Source of the DNA: Arthrobacter sp. H16F315
Lineage (GTDB): Bacteria > Actinomycetota > Actinomycetes > Actinomycetales > Micrococcaceae
Length of the DNA stretch: 64,000 nucleotides
NCBI RefSeq assembly: GCF_024124825.1
Contig: NZ_JAMXSS010000002.1
Span: 3,038,001-3,102,000, forward strand
Direction: 5' to 3'
The translations under genes were made by a program, and so were the position numbers. Shown here one piece after another: positions 55,131 through 64,000 of this stretch (position 1 is its first letter; each line of letters opens with the position of its first letter). The notes under the pieces were generated by a model, which searched no databases, was not told the DNA's origin, and saw nothing but the letters and a program-made list of their open reading frames with translations.

Positions 55131-57563
55131 CTAGTGGGCTCCGTTCGCGTTTACACATTCAGGTGGGTGAGGGTGATGACCGGCAGCCATTGAGTTCCTC
55201 ACTTGTGGAGTTCCCAGGTCGACGATTTTTCCGCTTCGTTGGCTCTGCAGTTTATACATCTGTGCGAGCTTCAGTTCGGCGCTGTTGAGGGTGACGCGCA
55301 GTCCTTCGGCGTCGCCGAGCCAGCCGTGTTGTTCGGCTTCGGTGATGCGTTCTTCGAGGTTGTCGATGATGTCCTGGAGCCGGTTGATCTGGCTGGGATC
55401 CGGGCGGAGAAGGGCGCAGCGGAGGCAGGCGTGTTCGTGTTGGCAGCCTGTGCCGTAGGCCCGTCCGCAGCTGCCCAGGCTGAGTTTGCGTTGCACGAAA
55501 TGGGCTTCGAATTCGTCCCATTCGGCGGCGGTTGGTTCGCGGTATTCTTCGGTGGGCCGAATGACCCGTCGCTTTTCGATGAAGGTGCGGTGGTGCCGGA
55601 TGATGTCCCTGGGATAAATCGCCGCGTATCCCTGGGTCGTCGCCAGACTGGCGTGCCCCATCAGCACCTGCACGATGTGTGGAGGCAGGCCGCTGGCAAG
55701 TGCCTCGGTCGCGAAGATGCGACGGAAATCGTGCGGGGTGAACCTCACCTCGGCCCCGCTGACCTTGATCTGTGCTCGTCCCGCCAAGTCATTGAGCAGC
55801 GTGGAGACGGTGGCCGTCGTCATCACGTTCGGGGGTCCGGCGCCACGGCGGCGGACGAACAGGTGCGGAAGAGGTGAGCTCAGCACTTTCTCAGCTGAGT
55901 CCCATCGCTGTGTCAGCGGTGCACCACCCGTGTCCTTGGTGATACGAGAAAGCACTCGGTAGAGCACGTGTACGAGCTCGGGGCCTGCCACCATCAGACG
56001 CTCGGTGTCGGTCTTGCTTGGAGCGAAGTGCAGCAGCGGTATGGTCTCCCCGGTCGCTGGAACCTTGTAGGGCTGGATGCTCATGTGCACCAACTCGAGG
56101 ACTTCTTCGATCCGTGCACCGGTGTGTCGAAGTGTCTCAACAAGCGCCCAAGTCCAGAAGGCGTTGTCCTCTTCGAAGGACAGGTCCCGGTCCTTTCCAT
56201 TGCGCCGAATCCGGACATGTGCATGTTCACTGCTCTGGAAGACTTCCCAAGCCTCGCCGTCCATGTCGATGGTTTGACCGGCGCCGGCCGTGGTGGCATC
56301 CGCCAGGGTTGCTTCTGCTGCGCGGAGGGCCTGTTCGGCAGCCTCCACTAGGCGGGGCAACACGGGAGCCAGTTCACGGGTGCGCTGTTGCATCGTTGCG
56401 ATGGTGGCGCGCCGGTGCTTCACGTAACCACGGGTTTCCGCGAAGGTTATTGGACTTGGGGCGACCCATTGCGCCCAGAAGGCATCTTCGAGTGCCCATT
56501 GGCTGATGTCGAGATAGAACGCCCGGACGGAGAAGAAGACGCTGTAAACTTCCCGGCGCGGCGAGCCGTCGGCTTTGACTTTGACTCTGGCTTTCCAGCC
56601 AGCAGCCTGCTTCGGGGTCAGTGCGAAGCTGCGTTGGCCTGGGTAGTGCTTGACGATGTCGGCGAAGAAGAGGCCGGCCAGATACCTGCCCAAAGCACAG
56701 AGCGAGGCGTAGTCGAGGCCAGCCGACCGGACCTGCAGATAGCGGATGAGTGGTTCCCGGCAGGGGCCGGTGATGCCGTAGTAGTCGACCATCTCATCCA
56801 CCGTTTTCGGTCCGACGCGGAGCCGTGTGGGCATGGTCCCGGAATCGTGTCTGATCCATCCCAGCCCGTGCAGCACGGGCCATACGGCGGTCAGCCCGCT
56901 GCGGCTGACGTCGATCAGCTTCCCGGGAAGCTGGGTAGTCAGGTCGAGGATGTCTTCGGCTGTGAGCTGGCGGATCGATTTGCCTGTATGGGCCTGAATG
57001 CGACCTAAGGTAAGGATCCCGCTAGTGGCCTGGGCCGGTGAAGCCTTCGCATGGACGAGGGCGTTTTCGAGTTCAGCTGTGTGGGCGGGATCCCGGAACC
57101 GGCTGAGTGCTTTCCAGAAGGCAAAGCGCTGACCCGCGATCCACCGGTGGGACGGGCGCATGACGTCCAGAGCCAGCAGCGGTCCCATCGCCGCATTGAG
57201 TCCTTCGACCTCGTTGCGATTCTTCGTGTTCTTGCTTGAACCGCCGGCTATTCTGAGCCGCCACGTCAGAGCGTCATGCCCGACCTGGCCCTCGAACAGC
57301 GCCCAGCGGTCCTGCCAGGTTTCACCCGGCAACTGCCTCAGATGACCGAGTAAGCGCCGAATGCGCGCCCTGTGCTCATGCACCTGTGGCCAGTACGGAC
57401 TGCAGTCCTCAAGACGGTTGATGATGTCCCCAATGCTGGCGCTGGTCAGCGGTCCAGGCGGGATGGGCGGCAGTGCAGGCGGTTGTTGTTCCTGTGGTGG
57501 CGGCGTGTGGTCATTCCAGCTTCGTCGTGCGGTCTGGATCTTATTGATGGGCGGAGTTGTCAC
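55131..57563 (-). CDS. Large tyrosine recombinase (Tn554 TnpB-like)
   Basis: 810 residues from GTG 57563, which has GGGGGAA upstream and overlaps the preceding stop by four bases (GTGA). An N-terminal SAM-like/core-binding part is followed by the catalytic domain: HTGARIEEVLELVHM (Arg), TPHDFRRIFATEALASGLPP (His-x-x-Arg), VLMGHASLATTQGYAAIYP (Gly-His and Tyr). The tail CGRAYGTGCQHEHACLRCAL has a conserved Cys cluster typical of this recombinase class. It acts together with the following smaller recombinase. Confidence 0.88.
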   Translation of the reverse strand: MTTPPINKIQTARRSWNDHTPPPQEQQPPALPPIPPGPLTSASIGDIINRLEDCSPYWPQVHEHRARIRRLLGHLRQLPGETWQDRWALFEGQVGHDALTWRLRIAGGSSKNTKNRNEVEGLNAAMGPLLALDVMRPSHRWIAGQRFAFWKALSRFRDPAHTAELENALVHAKASPAQATSGILTLGRIQAHTGKSIRQLTAEDILDLTTQLPGKLIDVSRSGLTAVWPVLHGLGWIRHDSGTMPTRLRVGPKTVDEMVDYYGITGPCREPLIRYLQVRSAGLDYASLCALGRYLAGLFFADIVKHYPGQRSFALTPKQAAGWKARVKVKADGSPRREVYSVFFSVRAFYLDISQWALEDAFWAQWVAPSPITFAETRGYVKHRRATIATMQQRTRELAPVLPRLVEAAEQALRAAEATLADATTAGAGQTIDMDGEAWEVFQSSEHAHVRIRRNGKDRDLSFEEDNAFWTWALVETLRHTGARIEEVLELVHMSIQPYKVPATGETIPLLHFAPSKTDTERLMVAGPELVHVLYRVLSRITKDTGGAPLTQRWDSAEKVLSSPLPHLFVRRRGAGPPNVMTTATVSTLLNDLAGRAQIKVSGAEVRFTPHDFRRIFATEALASGLPPHIVQVLMGHASLATTQGYAAIYPRDIIRHHRTFIEKRRVIRPTEEYREPTAAEWDEFEAHFVQRKLSLGSCGRAYGTGCQHEHACLRCALLRPDPSQINRLQDIIDNLEERITEAEQHGWLGDAEGLRVTLNSAELKLAQMYKLQSQRSGKIVDLGTPQVRNSMAAGHHPHPPECVNANGAH

Positions 57564-58774
57564 TGGTTCCCCCAAAGCACGCGCAACTCATTGGGGTTAT
57601 AGGGCTGACCGGCCGGGGAACTGTCAGCGGCAGGGGAAGTCCTGCTGCTCAGATGGGCCCGGTAATGCTCGATGACTTCCTCCATACGTGGAACCGCATA
57701 GACCGTGGTCGTAGTCAGTGACTGGTGCCCCAGTAACTCCTGGACTTCGTGAAGGCCCATCCCGCCCTCGAGCGCTCGGATCGCGAACGTGTGCCGCAGA
57801 TCGTGCAGCGTCCAGTTCGAACCGAGCAGGTCATTGCAGCGTCTCAGGACGGCGCGCATGACTTCGTAGGACAGAGGACGGGGCTCGCCCCGCAGCGTGA
57901 GCCAAACCGGCTCATCCGGGCCGGCAACGCCTCCTTCGAGCTGATAGAGCCGAAGCCATACGTAAGCATCAGGCGCCGCGGGCAACCATTGCAGCTGGCC
58001 ACCTTTGCGGTAAACACCGATCAGCTGGTCACCCACGTTGACCCGGTCCCCCGTGAGCCCGAGCAGCTCGCTCGCCCGCGCACCGCTGCTGACATAAAAC
58101 GCCACCAACGCCCGGTCCCTGTTGGACCGCAAACGCCGGAACAGATCGTTGAACTTCCCATCCGGGATTGATCTGGGCACCCGGTGCGCCTCGCGCTGAC
58201 GCAAGGGCTGGCGCCGCACCAGGGCAAACTCCCGCTGAGGATCATGATGCGCATGGGATCGCCCACGACGCAGCTCGAAAGGATTCACGATAGGCCCGTC
58301 ACCCATCCGAAGCTGGAAAGCGTAAAACTCCTTACACACCGTCGTCGTGTGGTTGATCGTCGAGGGCGAGTAACGCATTCCAAGATGCCTCTTTCCCGTG
58401 ACAAGGTTCCGGCTCCCCCGCCGCTGCGGGACGTTACGATTCCCGACGAACTTCTCGGCCTGGCGCGCCCACAACACGAAGTCACGCGCTTCAAGGGACG
58501 TTGCCTGCTCCCAGCTGACCCCGACAGCCCACAAAAATCGAAGGAACCGAAGCAACGACAAGGCATAGGTTCGTACCGTCTGAGGCGAACGGTCCGACGC
58601 TGCCAGCTCAAGCAGATACTCCGTGGCAGGAGCGAACTCCTCTCCCACCGCGTCGAGGACCACGAACCCCGGAACACCGGAGCGAGGAATCACCCGCCCG
58701 ACGTTCGCGACAGTCAGTCCCTCCGCTCGATGCCCATCCCAACTGCAATCCGAGACATCCATGACCAAAAGCAT
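57560..58774 (-). CDS. Tyrosine recombinase (Tn554 TnpA-like)
   Basis: 404 residues. Core-binding domain around SPQTVRTYALSLLRFLRFLW; catalytic domain SSGARASELLGLTGDR (Arg), TLHDLRHTFAIRALEGGMGL (His-x-x-Arg-His) and VQELLGHQSLTTTTVYAVP (His, Tyr). Paired and coupled with the larger recombinase, as in Tn554-like transposons. ATG 58762 is an equally likely start. The element ends were not found. Confidence 0.9.
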   Translation of the reverse strand: MLLVMDVSDCSWDGHRAEGLTVANVGRVIPRSGVPGFVVLDAVGEEFAPATEYLLELAASDRSPQTVRTYALSLLRFLRFLWAVGVSWEQATSLEARDFVLWARQAEKFVGNRNVPQRRGSRNLVTGKRHLGMRYSPSTINHTTTVCKEFYAFQLRMGDGPIVNPFELRRGRSHAHHDPQREFALVRRQPLRQREAHRVPRSIPDGKFNDLFRRLRSNRDRALVAFYVSSGARASELLGLTGDRVNVGDQLIGVYRKGGQLQWLPAAPDAYVWLRLYQLEGGVAGPDEPVWLTLRGEPRPLSYEVMRAVLRRCNDLLGSNWTLHDLRHTFAIRALEGGMGLHEVQELLGHQSLTTTTVYAVPRMEEVIEHYRAHLSSRTSPAADSSPAGQPYNPNELRVLWGNQ

Positions 58775-58911
58775 GACGCTGACAGGGCTCGTCCCAGCTT
58801 GGCGACACGCGCGTTAACCATCGACTTAGTCCGGTAAACAGATCATCGACAACGGCACCTTCTGCCCGGGCTTCCAGTTACAACCAGCGCCTCCACTCCT
58901 CCCTCGGGCAT

Positions 58912-58998
58912 ATGACGCCCGAGGAATTCAAGCAGGCATACGATGCTCAAGAAATCGGCTCGTCACCCGACGACGCCGCCACCAAAACGGCGGCATGA
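58912..58998 (+). CDS. Very short open frame, weak support
   Basis: 28 residues (MTPEEFKQAYDAQEIGSSPD, DAATKTAA) directly before the next gene. The MTPEEFxxAYD start looks coding, so it may be the relic N-terminus of a longer protein. No ribosome site is obvious. Confidence 0.3.
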   Translation: MTPEEFKQAYDAQEIGSSPDDAATKTAA

Positions 58999-59014
58999 TT
59001 CCCGGGACGGTTCA

Positions 59015-59440
59015 ATGCCCTGGATGCTGCTCTACAAGGGCAGCAACGTAGTTGATGCGTTCCAAATTAGTGCGGTCTCGAAACCGACTCTGCTCGCCAT
59101 GTTTAGCGGTATGGCTGAAAGGGTCCGCGCGACCGGAGCCGATGGTTTCCTCTTCACAGCTGAGGCTTGGACATCATGGCACCCAGGCGTCAAACGCCCT
59201 GTCCACCAACATGAGGGCACGTTCTATGACGTCAAACCCGACCGGGGTGAAGTCCTCTTGATCGTGGCAGCAACCAGGGACGGCAGACGCGTATCACTTC
59301 AGCGACACTTTGCCCGGGACCAAGCTGGCTGGCCCGTTCTCGGGCGAGTTGTATCAACCACGAGGCTGGGGCCGGAATGGCAAGTGGTCGTGGAAGCATT
59401 GAATGGGCTTCCGCTTAACAGCGCATTCCGCCGCGACTGA
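59015..59440 (+). CDS. Hypothetical protein
   Basis: 141 residues from ATG 59015 (an upstream ATG at 58943 would add a low-quality Pro/Arg stretch). ADGFLFTAEAWTSWHPGVKR and EVLLIVAATRDGRRVSLQRH suggest an alpha/beta protein. It follows the recombinase genes on the opposite strand. No family recognised. Confidence 0.55.
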   Translation: MPWMLLYKGSNVVDAFQISAVSKPTLLAMFSGMAERVRATGADGFLFTAEAWTSWHPGVKRPVHQHEGTFYDVKPDRGEVLLIVAATRDGRRVSLQRHFARDQAGWPVLGRVVSTTRLGPEWQVVVEALNGLPLNSAFRRD

Positions 59441-59647
59441 CCCTGCGCCTTGGGCGCGAAAGACCGCGAAACAGTCCTTGAACACCGCCCGCTCGGACCG
59501 TCCCGTGAGTTGATCAGCTTACGAGCACCGGTCGATTGCATCGTTTAAGCACAACTCGAGGGTGAGGGGTGCGTGGCCCTGATGTCGCACGCAGCCGGTA
59601 GATTCAGGTGATGTGCGAAAAAGCGACAGCGGCCGCGGAGAACATGT

Positions 59648-60517
59648 ATGAGTGATCGGGAGACATACTTTCAGCAGCTAACCCAGCGCGAATCCGAACT
59701 GGCGTGGACGGGCATGAGGTTCGATTTCAATCGAATCGAAGAGTGGCACCGATCCGGCCAGGAATCTTGGAAGGTCGGCTCTGGATCAGTCCTAGATGCT
59801 GCAGACGGACTGACCGAGCCGCACCAGGTCTCGCACCTGATCGGCTACCTGCTACATACCGCAGTGGACCATCTGCATGCGCTAAAGACTCTGTTGGCTG
59901 ATGCCGAAGCCCAACACACGTTCGCGCCCTATACCCTGATTCGAGGCTCTCTTCAAGCAGCCTCAACTGCTCTATGGATCCTCCAAGACGCTGACCCCCG
60001 ACTCATTACACGACGGGCTCTGCATCTCGAGTACCAGAATTTATGGGACCAAAGGCGCGCCACAAGGTTGGTCGATAAAGACGCCGATTTTGACGAGGAA
60101 CGCCTAGCTCTCCTGAAACAGGTTCTCGATCGAAACAATGTGACCACCGCCGTGGTCAAGAAGCAACTCCACGTCAGCGAAATAATAGCGACTGCGGCCG
60201 CAGTCTTCGCCCTGCCAGCTTCTCGTTTGACCTGGCAGATGTGCTCAGCTGCAGCCCATGGACGCCCGTGGGCTAAGCAGTTCCTTACCCTTTTTGAAGC
60301 GCATGATGACGACGGAATTTCCAAAACCCTTAGCGGACAGCTCACTTCCAATCAGCTGGCCATGGCGATTTCCCTCAATAATGCCTGCGAGGTCTTCGAT
60401 AAAGCACGAACAGTTCGCAACACGCACTCACGCAATCCCAACCACACAGGCTCAAGCTTCACCAATCCATCGTCCCGGCTGCATCTTGTAACCAAAAGGT
60501 TGTTCACACCGAGATAG
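59648..60517 (+). CDS. Helical hypothetical protein
   Basis: 289 residues, almost all helical. VSHLIGYLLHTAVDHLHALK, LIRGSLQAASTALWILQDAD and WQMCSAAAHGRPWAKQF give a repeated His/Ala pattern seen in actinobacterial helical proteins of unknown function. ATG 59648; a plausible ribosome site AGAACA-like is weak. Together with the next gene it fills an uncharacterised stretch. Confidence 0.6.
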   Translation: MSDRETYFQQLTQRESELAWTGMRFDFNRIEEWHRSGQESWKVGSGSVLDAADGLTEPHQVSHLIGYLLHTAVDHLHALKTLLADAEAQHTFAPYTLIRGSLQAASTALWILQDADPRLITRRALHLEYQNLWDQRRATRLVDKDADFDEERLALLKQVLDRNNVTTAVVKKQLHVSEIIATAAAVFALPASRLTWQMCSAAAHGRPWAKQFLTLFEAHDDDGISKTLSGQLTSNQLAMAISLNNACEVFDKARTVRNTHSRNPNHTGSSFTNPSSRLHLVTKRLFTPR

Positions 60518-60748
60518 CTTGTGACTTTCTGCGGCCGCGCTACTTTCCGCTGCGATTCACAGGAATCCGCCATGTGCGCAGCGGGACAAGACCGGGCTCA
60601 CAGCTACAACTGATCCTGCAAGTCTCTAGGGACGATGACCGGCGTCCGGACATGAATGTGCCCGAGAGCATGGCGCGCGCGCCCGCGTGAGGGTGCTGTC
60701 TCGCACCCACCTACGGCAGGAATCGCTACGTGGGTGCGCCGCTGGGGG

Positions 60749-61855
60749 TCAGTCCGCGGGCGGCCGGTGCAGCGCAGCCATGAATGATTTCCCGCCGACC
60801 CGTGGAGTAAGCATCCAACTTGTGAGTATCGTGACGAACCGGCTCAGGTGTTGGCTCACTCGCGTCGCGACTTCGTGTGCTTCCAGGCCCGTATAAGCAG
60901 CGACTGCGTCATCAATGGTTTCACCCGGCCCAATTTTCGATGCGATATCTTGCATGCCGAGGTGGATGAGCCCGTTCCGCAGCTTGCTCTGAGCGAGCAG
61001 CCATTCGCTCTCCGGGTCCGCAAGAAGGGCAAGCATGTCCTCACTGAAGACCTCGGGCGTTGCGTCTCGCAGGATGGTTACCGCGGTTAGGGACTGGAAC
61101 AGGGCGACGAAGCGATGCTTCTGCGCACCCGCTTCGCACCGCTGACACACAGCGCGTGCAGTGCCCCGCTCAGCTGTCGCGGCGATGCTTTGCACCGTCA
61201 GCAACGCAGCCGCAAGTGACGGTGAGAGCTCGCCGCCAAACAGTCGAGGCAGCGCATCCGTACTCGTCGCGTCCCAGAACTCAACGGAAGGCATCGGTGA
61301 CTGAGAATGCATCGCGATGCCCGAATTTTGCAGCAGAGCGCCGGCAATGTTTCCGATGCCGACACTCAAACGGCCGACGGCGGGCCCTACCTCCTGAAAT
61401 GAGGCGATCTGCGTCGGTCCGAGGCCCGTCAGGTAGTGGGCGCTGATCAGGCTCGTATACGGACGACCATCGACCGTGATGACCGAGAGGTCATCCCGAA
61501 GAGCGTCGAACTGTTTGGCACGGTCCGGCGGGAAGAACGCTCCATGATTCGCTTTAAGCAACTCATCGAAGTGCGAGACGACACCGTCGAGGTTTCGTTT
61601 GTTGTCGGCGAAGAACTTGCCGCTCATCCGGGCAGCCTTCGCAGCATCCGGGGCCCACTCGGCTTTTAGGTTCCATCCCAGCGTTCTCGCGAAGTAGAGC
61701 TGTGATTCGTAGGCAGCCATAGCCCCGTACTGAACCAACGCGATCTCCGCAGCGGCTAACTCCGGCGGCGCATGAAGCAACGTCGCCGCTACATAATGCA
61801 TGTCGGTCCTGGCAACTTCGAGCGCGATCACCTCGGTAGGTTCCAGCTCTTCCAT
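60749..61855 (-). CDS. HEPN-like helical protein, unknown function
   Basis: 368 residues from ATG 61855, with GAGGAG eight bases upstream (the GTG at 61864 would sit on the ribosome site). Helical. Near the C-terminus LAQSKLRNGLIHLGMQDI has R-N-x3-H, an Rx4H spacing as in HEPN domains. A CQRCEAG Cys pair is in the middle. No recognised family; toxin/defence role is a hypothesis. Confidence 0.55.
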   Translation of the reverse strand: MEELEPTEVIALEVARTDMHYVAATLLHAPPELAAAEIALVQYGAMAAYESQLYFARTLGWNLKAEWAPDAAKAARMSGKFFADNKRNLDGVVSHFDELLKANHGAFFPPDRAKQFDALRDDLSVITVDGRPYTSLISAHYLTGLGPTQIASFQEVGPAVGRLSVGIGNIAGALLQNSGIAMHSQSPMPSVEFWDATSTDALPRLFGGELSPSLAAALLTVQSIAATAERGTARAVCQRCEAGAQKHRFVALFQSLTAVTILRDATPEVFSEDMLALLADPESEWLLAQSKLRNGLIHLGMQDIASKIGPGETIDDAVAAYTGLEAHEVATRVSQHLSRFVTILTSWMLTPRVGGKSFMAALHRPPAD

Positions 61856-62061
61856 CGTGCACACTCCTCGGTCTGAGACTAAGCCAAGCCTAGCTAAGGA
61901 AGCTGCCTAGTCCGGCTTCATCGATCATCCCTATGGGAGGCGTGTGAGCGCCCGTTAGCCGGTCCCCTACTGCGACAACCGGGCTCTGACGTGCGGCATT
62001 GCGGAGTCCCAGTTCGAGGTGCCCCGTGTACCCCGCCCGCAAAACTGCCCGGTGAAGGTCC

Positions 62062-63929
62062 GGCGGTTTCTGGGGGTCGACGCAACAGATGCGTGATTTT
62101 CGGGTCGTTTCCCGGTGTTTTGAGGCTATCGCAAAGCACCGGGCGGGGCGGTGCGTTCGGCTTTGAAGCGTGCTGCCGGGGTGTCGTAGTCGAGGGTTTT
62201 TCGTGGCCGTTCGTTGAGTTCGCGCATCACGTGGGAGACGTGCTCAACGCTGTGAACGGCGAGGTTGGTGCCTTTGGGGAAGTATTGGCGGGCGAGCCCG
62301 TTGAAGTTCTCGTTGGCGCCGCGCTGCCAGGGGCTGGAGCGTTCGGCAAAGTAAACCGGAACCCCGGTCTTCTTTGTTAGTTCCTCGTGGCTGGCCATTT
62401 CCACGCCCTGGTCCCACGTGAGTGTTCGCTTCAGGTGTGTTGGCAGCTTCGCGAACGCGCTGATGGCGGCCGCGTTGACGCTCGCAGCGGTGTGATCCAG
62501 GGGCAGATTTATGATGATGCCGTACTGGGTTTTCCTTTCCCTGAGTGTCATCATCGCCGAGACTGACCCGACGCCGACGATGAGGTCCCCTTCCCAGTGG
62601 CCGGCCTCCAGACGGGTTTCCACCTCTGCCGGCCGTTGACCGATCATGGTCATGTTGCGGATCCGCGAGCCTTTCCCGGTGCGGGTGCGCCAACGGGTCT
62701 TGCGGATCCTACGGCCGGTGCGCAGCTTGGCGGCATACCGCTGGTGCAGGCCGTGGTCCTCGCGCAGCAGCAGTGCCCGGTAAATCGTTTCCGGGCACAA
62801 CCGCATCGTCTGGTCATCGGGGTATGTCTTCTTCATCCACCCGCAGATTTCGTCCGGGGACCAGAAACGGTTGAGCTTACGTTGCACAAGGGTGCGCAGC
62901 CGGGTGTTGGCAGCGAGCTTATGCACTTTCGGTCGGGCCCGTTGCAGCCGGGCGTCATGATCGGCAGTGCGGGGCAGGTAGAGGCCCTGAGCATCCCGGT
63001 GACGGTCGAGTTCCCGTTTGACCGTGGAGGCGTGACGGCCCAGTTCCGCCGCGATTCGCCGCATTGAGTGCCCCAGGCGCAGCAGGTCCGCGATCTGCAA
63101 CCGCTCCCGCGCATCCAGGTAGCGGCCCGCGGTTACGGCCGGCGCTGTGATGGGCGGGATCTGGAAGTTGCTGGCTCGACGCAGCTGCGTCCCTGTTCTT
63201 CGGTGCATACCGAGAAGTCTGCATGCTTCTGCGTTGCTCACCCCGTTGCGCATCAGCTGCCAATACTTCTCGGTCCGCGCAGCACGGTGCTGCTGCGCCT
63301 CTGAGAGCACCGCGCCGAGCATCTGGTCTGCATAGCGACCGGAGGAGAGGACTGCGGCGTGCTGCGCCGCCGTGGCCGCATTCCGCTCGTTCGATAGTCG
63401 GGATAATCGGTCGCGTTCGAAGTTCAGGCTGAGGTGGTCGGTCAGGCGCAATTGGTCTTGGCACCGCCTAACGGTCACCTTGGACTGACGTAGCTGGTCG
63501 AAACGACGGTGCATCCACCGATAGGCGGTCGAACGGCTCACACCCGCGTTTTTGGCTGCCTCACCAAGGCTTTCCCCGCGACCAAACGCCGTCCAAAAGC
63601 TGGCCTCCTCGTCAATATTCACCCGAAGGTGATGGCGGTCTTTGACCTGGCCGACGTCAGCTTCCCACGCCGCCAGCCGGGACGTGCTGAACCCGAGCTC
63701 CGCTGTCGTCTCGCTCGGAGTCTTGCCGTTGCGACGCAGGCGCAAGTATTCCTCGCGCAGCCAGCGGTAGCCGACTTCCTTATCAATGCCAGCATGTCGG
63801 GCGGACGGTTTGAGACCGTGCCCGTGCTTAATCGAAGCAAGAAACCGGATGCCTGCTGCTGACGAGGAGCTGAGATACATGTCGAACCACCTTGAAAGAA
63901 GGTGTTGCTTCGATCAACAGAATCCCGCG
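62062..63929 (-). mobile_element. IS30-family element, copy 2
   Basis: 1868 bases, same orientation as and apparently identical to copy 1 at 23736-25603. It is flanked by TCC on both sides (62059-62061, 63930-63932), a 3-bp duplication different from that of copy 1. The two copies bracket 36.5 kb. Confidence 0.9.
62126..63880 (-). CDS. IS30-family transposase (copy 2)
   Basis: 584 residues, the same as copy 1 (GHWEGDLIVG, TLTWDQGVEM and the SPWQRGANENFNGL Glu segment of the DDE core). Intact frame. It may be the active source of further IS30 copies in this genome. Beyond the right IS end only 71 bases remain and no gene is visible in them. Confidence 0.93.
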   Translation of the reverse strand: MYLSSSSAAGIRFLASIKHGHGLKPSARHAGIDKEVGYRWLREEYLRLRRNGKTPSETTAELGFSTSRLAAWEADVGQVKDRHHLRVNIDEEASFWTAFGRGESLGEAAKNAGVSRSTAYRWMHRRFDQLRQSKVTVRRCQDQLRLTDHLSLNFERDRLSRLSNERNAATAAQHAAVLSSGRYADQMLGAVLSEAQQHRAARTEKYWQLMRNGVSNAEACRLLGMHRRTGTQLRRASNFQIPPITAPAVTAGRYLDARERLQIADLLRLGHSMRRIAAELGRHASTVKRELDRHRDAQGLYLPRTADHDARLQRARPKVHKLAANTRLRTLVQRKLNRFWSPDEICGWMKKTYPDDQTMRLCPETIYRALLLREDHGLHQRYAAKLRTGRRIRKTRWRTRTGKGSRIRNMTMIGQRPAEVETRLEAGHWEGDLIVGVGSVSAMMTLRERKTQYGIIINLPLDHTAASVNAAAISAFAKLPTHLKRTLTWDQGVEMASHEELTKKTGVPVYFAERSSPWQRGANENFNGLARQYFPKGTNLAVHSVEHVSHVMRELNERPRKTLDYDTPAARFKAERTAPPGALR

Positions 63930-64000
63930 TCCCCGAAACGCTACACACTGTTGCGTCTCGAAACCCATAGGATACGAGGCGACTCGTCGACCCGGCGACC

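Overview
The window looks like accessory, mobile-element-rich DNA from a high-GC actinobacterium, most likely of the Micrococcaceae (Arthrobacter-like). The grounds are base composition, frequent GTG starts, GGGGG/AAGGAGG ribosome sites, an actinobacterial conjugation system (MobF relaxase, SCO6880-type PrgI protein, DUF6112, DUF4913) and actinobacteria-typical families (DUF4192, DUF6504, MAB_1171c). No replication initiator or ParA/ParB was found, so plasmid versus integrated conjugative element cannot be decided from this window. The genus is an inference.

Layout. 1-8.4 kb: the 3' part of an MpaB-like oxygenase gene coupled to an ImmA/IrrE-type metallopeptidase and a MAB_1171c membrane protein, then DUF4192, a zinc-finger/coiled-coil gene and the large TraA/TrwC relaxase-helicase. 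8.8 kb: a tRNA 3' end (probably tRNA-Ser) with its terminator, an att-type scar. 9.1-12.7 kb: a giant TPR-like protein with a C-terminal PIN nuclease domain. 12.8-15.4 kb: a small two-gene unit whose membrane-protein gene is split by an IS21-family element with a clean 6-bp target duplication. 15.6-18.3 kb: a DUF2971 gene and decayed small genes. 18.7-22.6 kb: a four-gene lanthipeptide-type operon (APH-like kinase, HopA1-like lyase, LanC-like cyclase, Cys-tailed putative precursor), the class V architecture but with an unusually long precursor. 23.7-25.6 kb and 62.1-63.9 kb: two apparently identical IS30-family elements.

25.8-42.1 kb is a defence/DNA-modification island. It holds an IS3 element that truncates two genes, a helicase-associated-domain gene, a GIY-YIG/DUF4357 protein, a four-gene restriction-modification-like operon, an orphan Phd/YefM antitoxin, an XRE regulator, an OGG-fold glycosylase next to a UDG-like glycosylase and a CoiA-like nuclease, and a TM protein paired with a HEPN-like protein. 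42.2-51.9 kb holds the conjugation genes on the minus strand (DUF6112, TrbL/VirB6, PrgI/SCO6880, VirB4, coupling protein, DUF4913, ArdC-like antirestriction, SSB). 52.1-54.5 kb is a LexA-box-controlled umuDC mutagenesis operon. 55.1-58.8 kb is a Tn554-like pair of tyrosine recombinases. 58.9-61.9 kb holds unknown genes.

Seven frame breaks in otherwise well-formed genes are each repaired by adding one base to a homopolymer or single base (near 3917, 13220, 17966, 23281, 28012, 30284 and 31133). This suggests under-called homopolymers in the assembly, so several genes called broken here may be intact in the organism.
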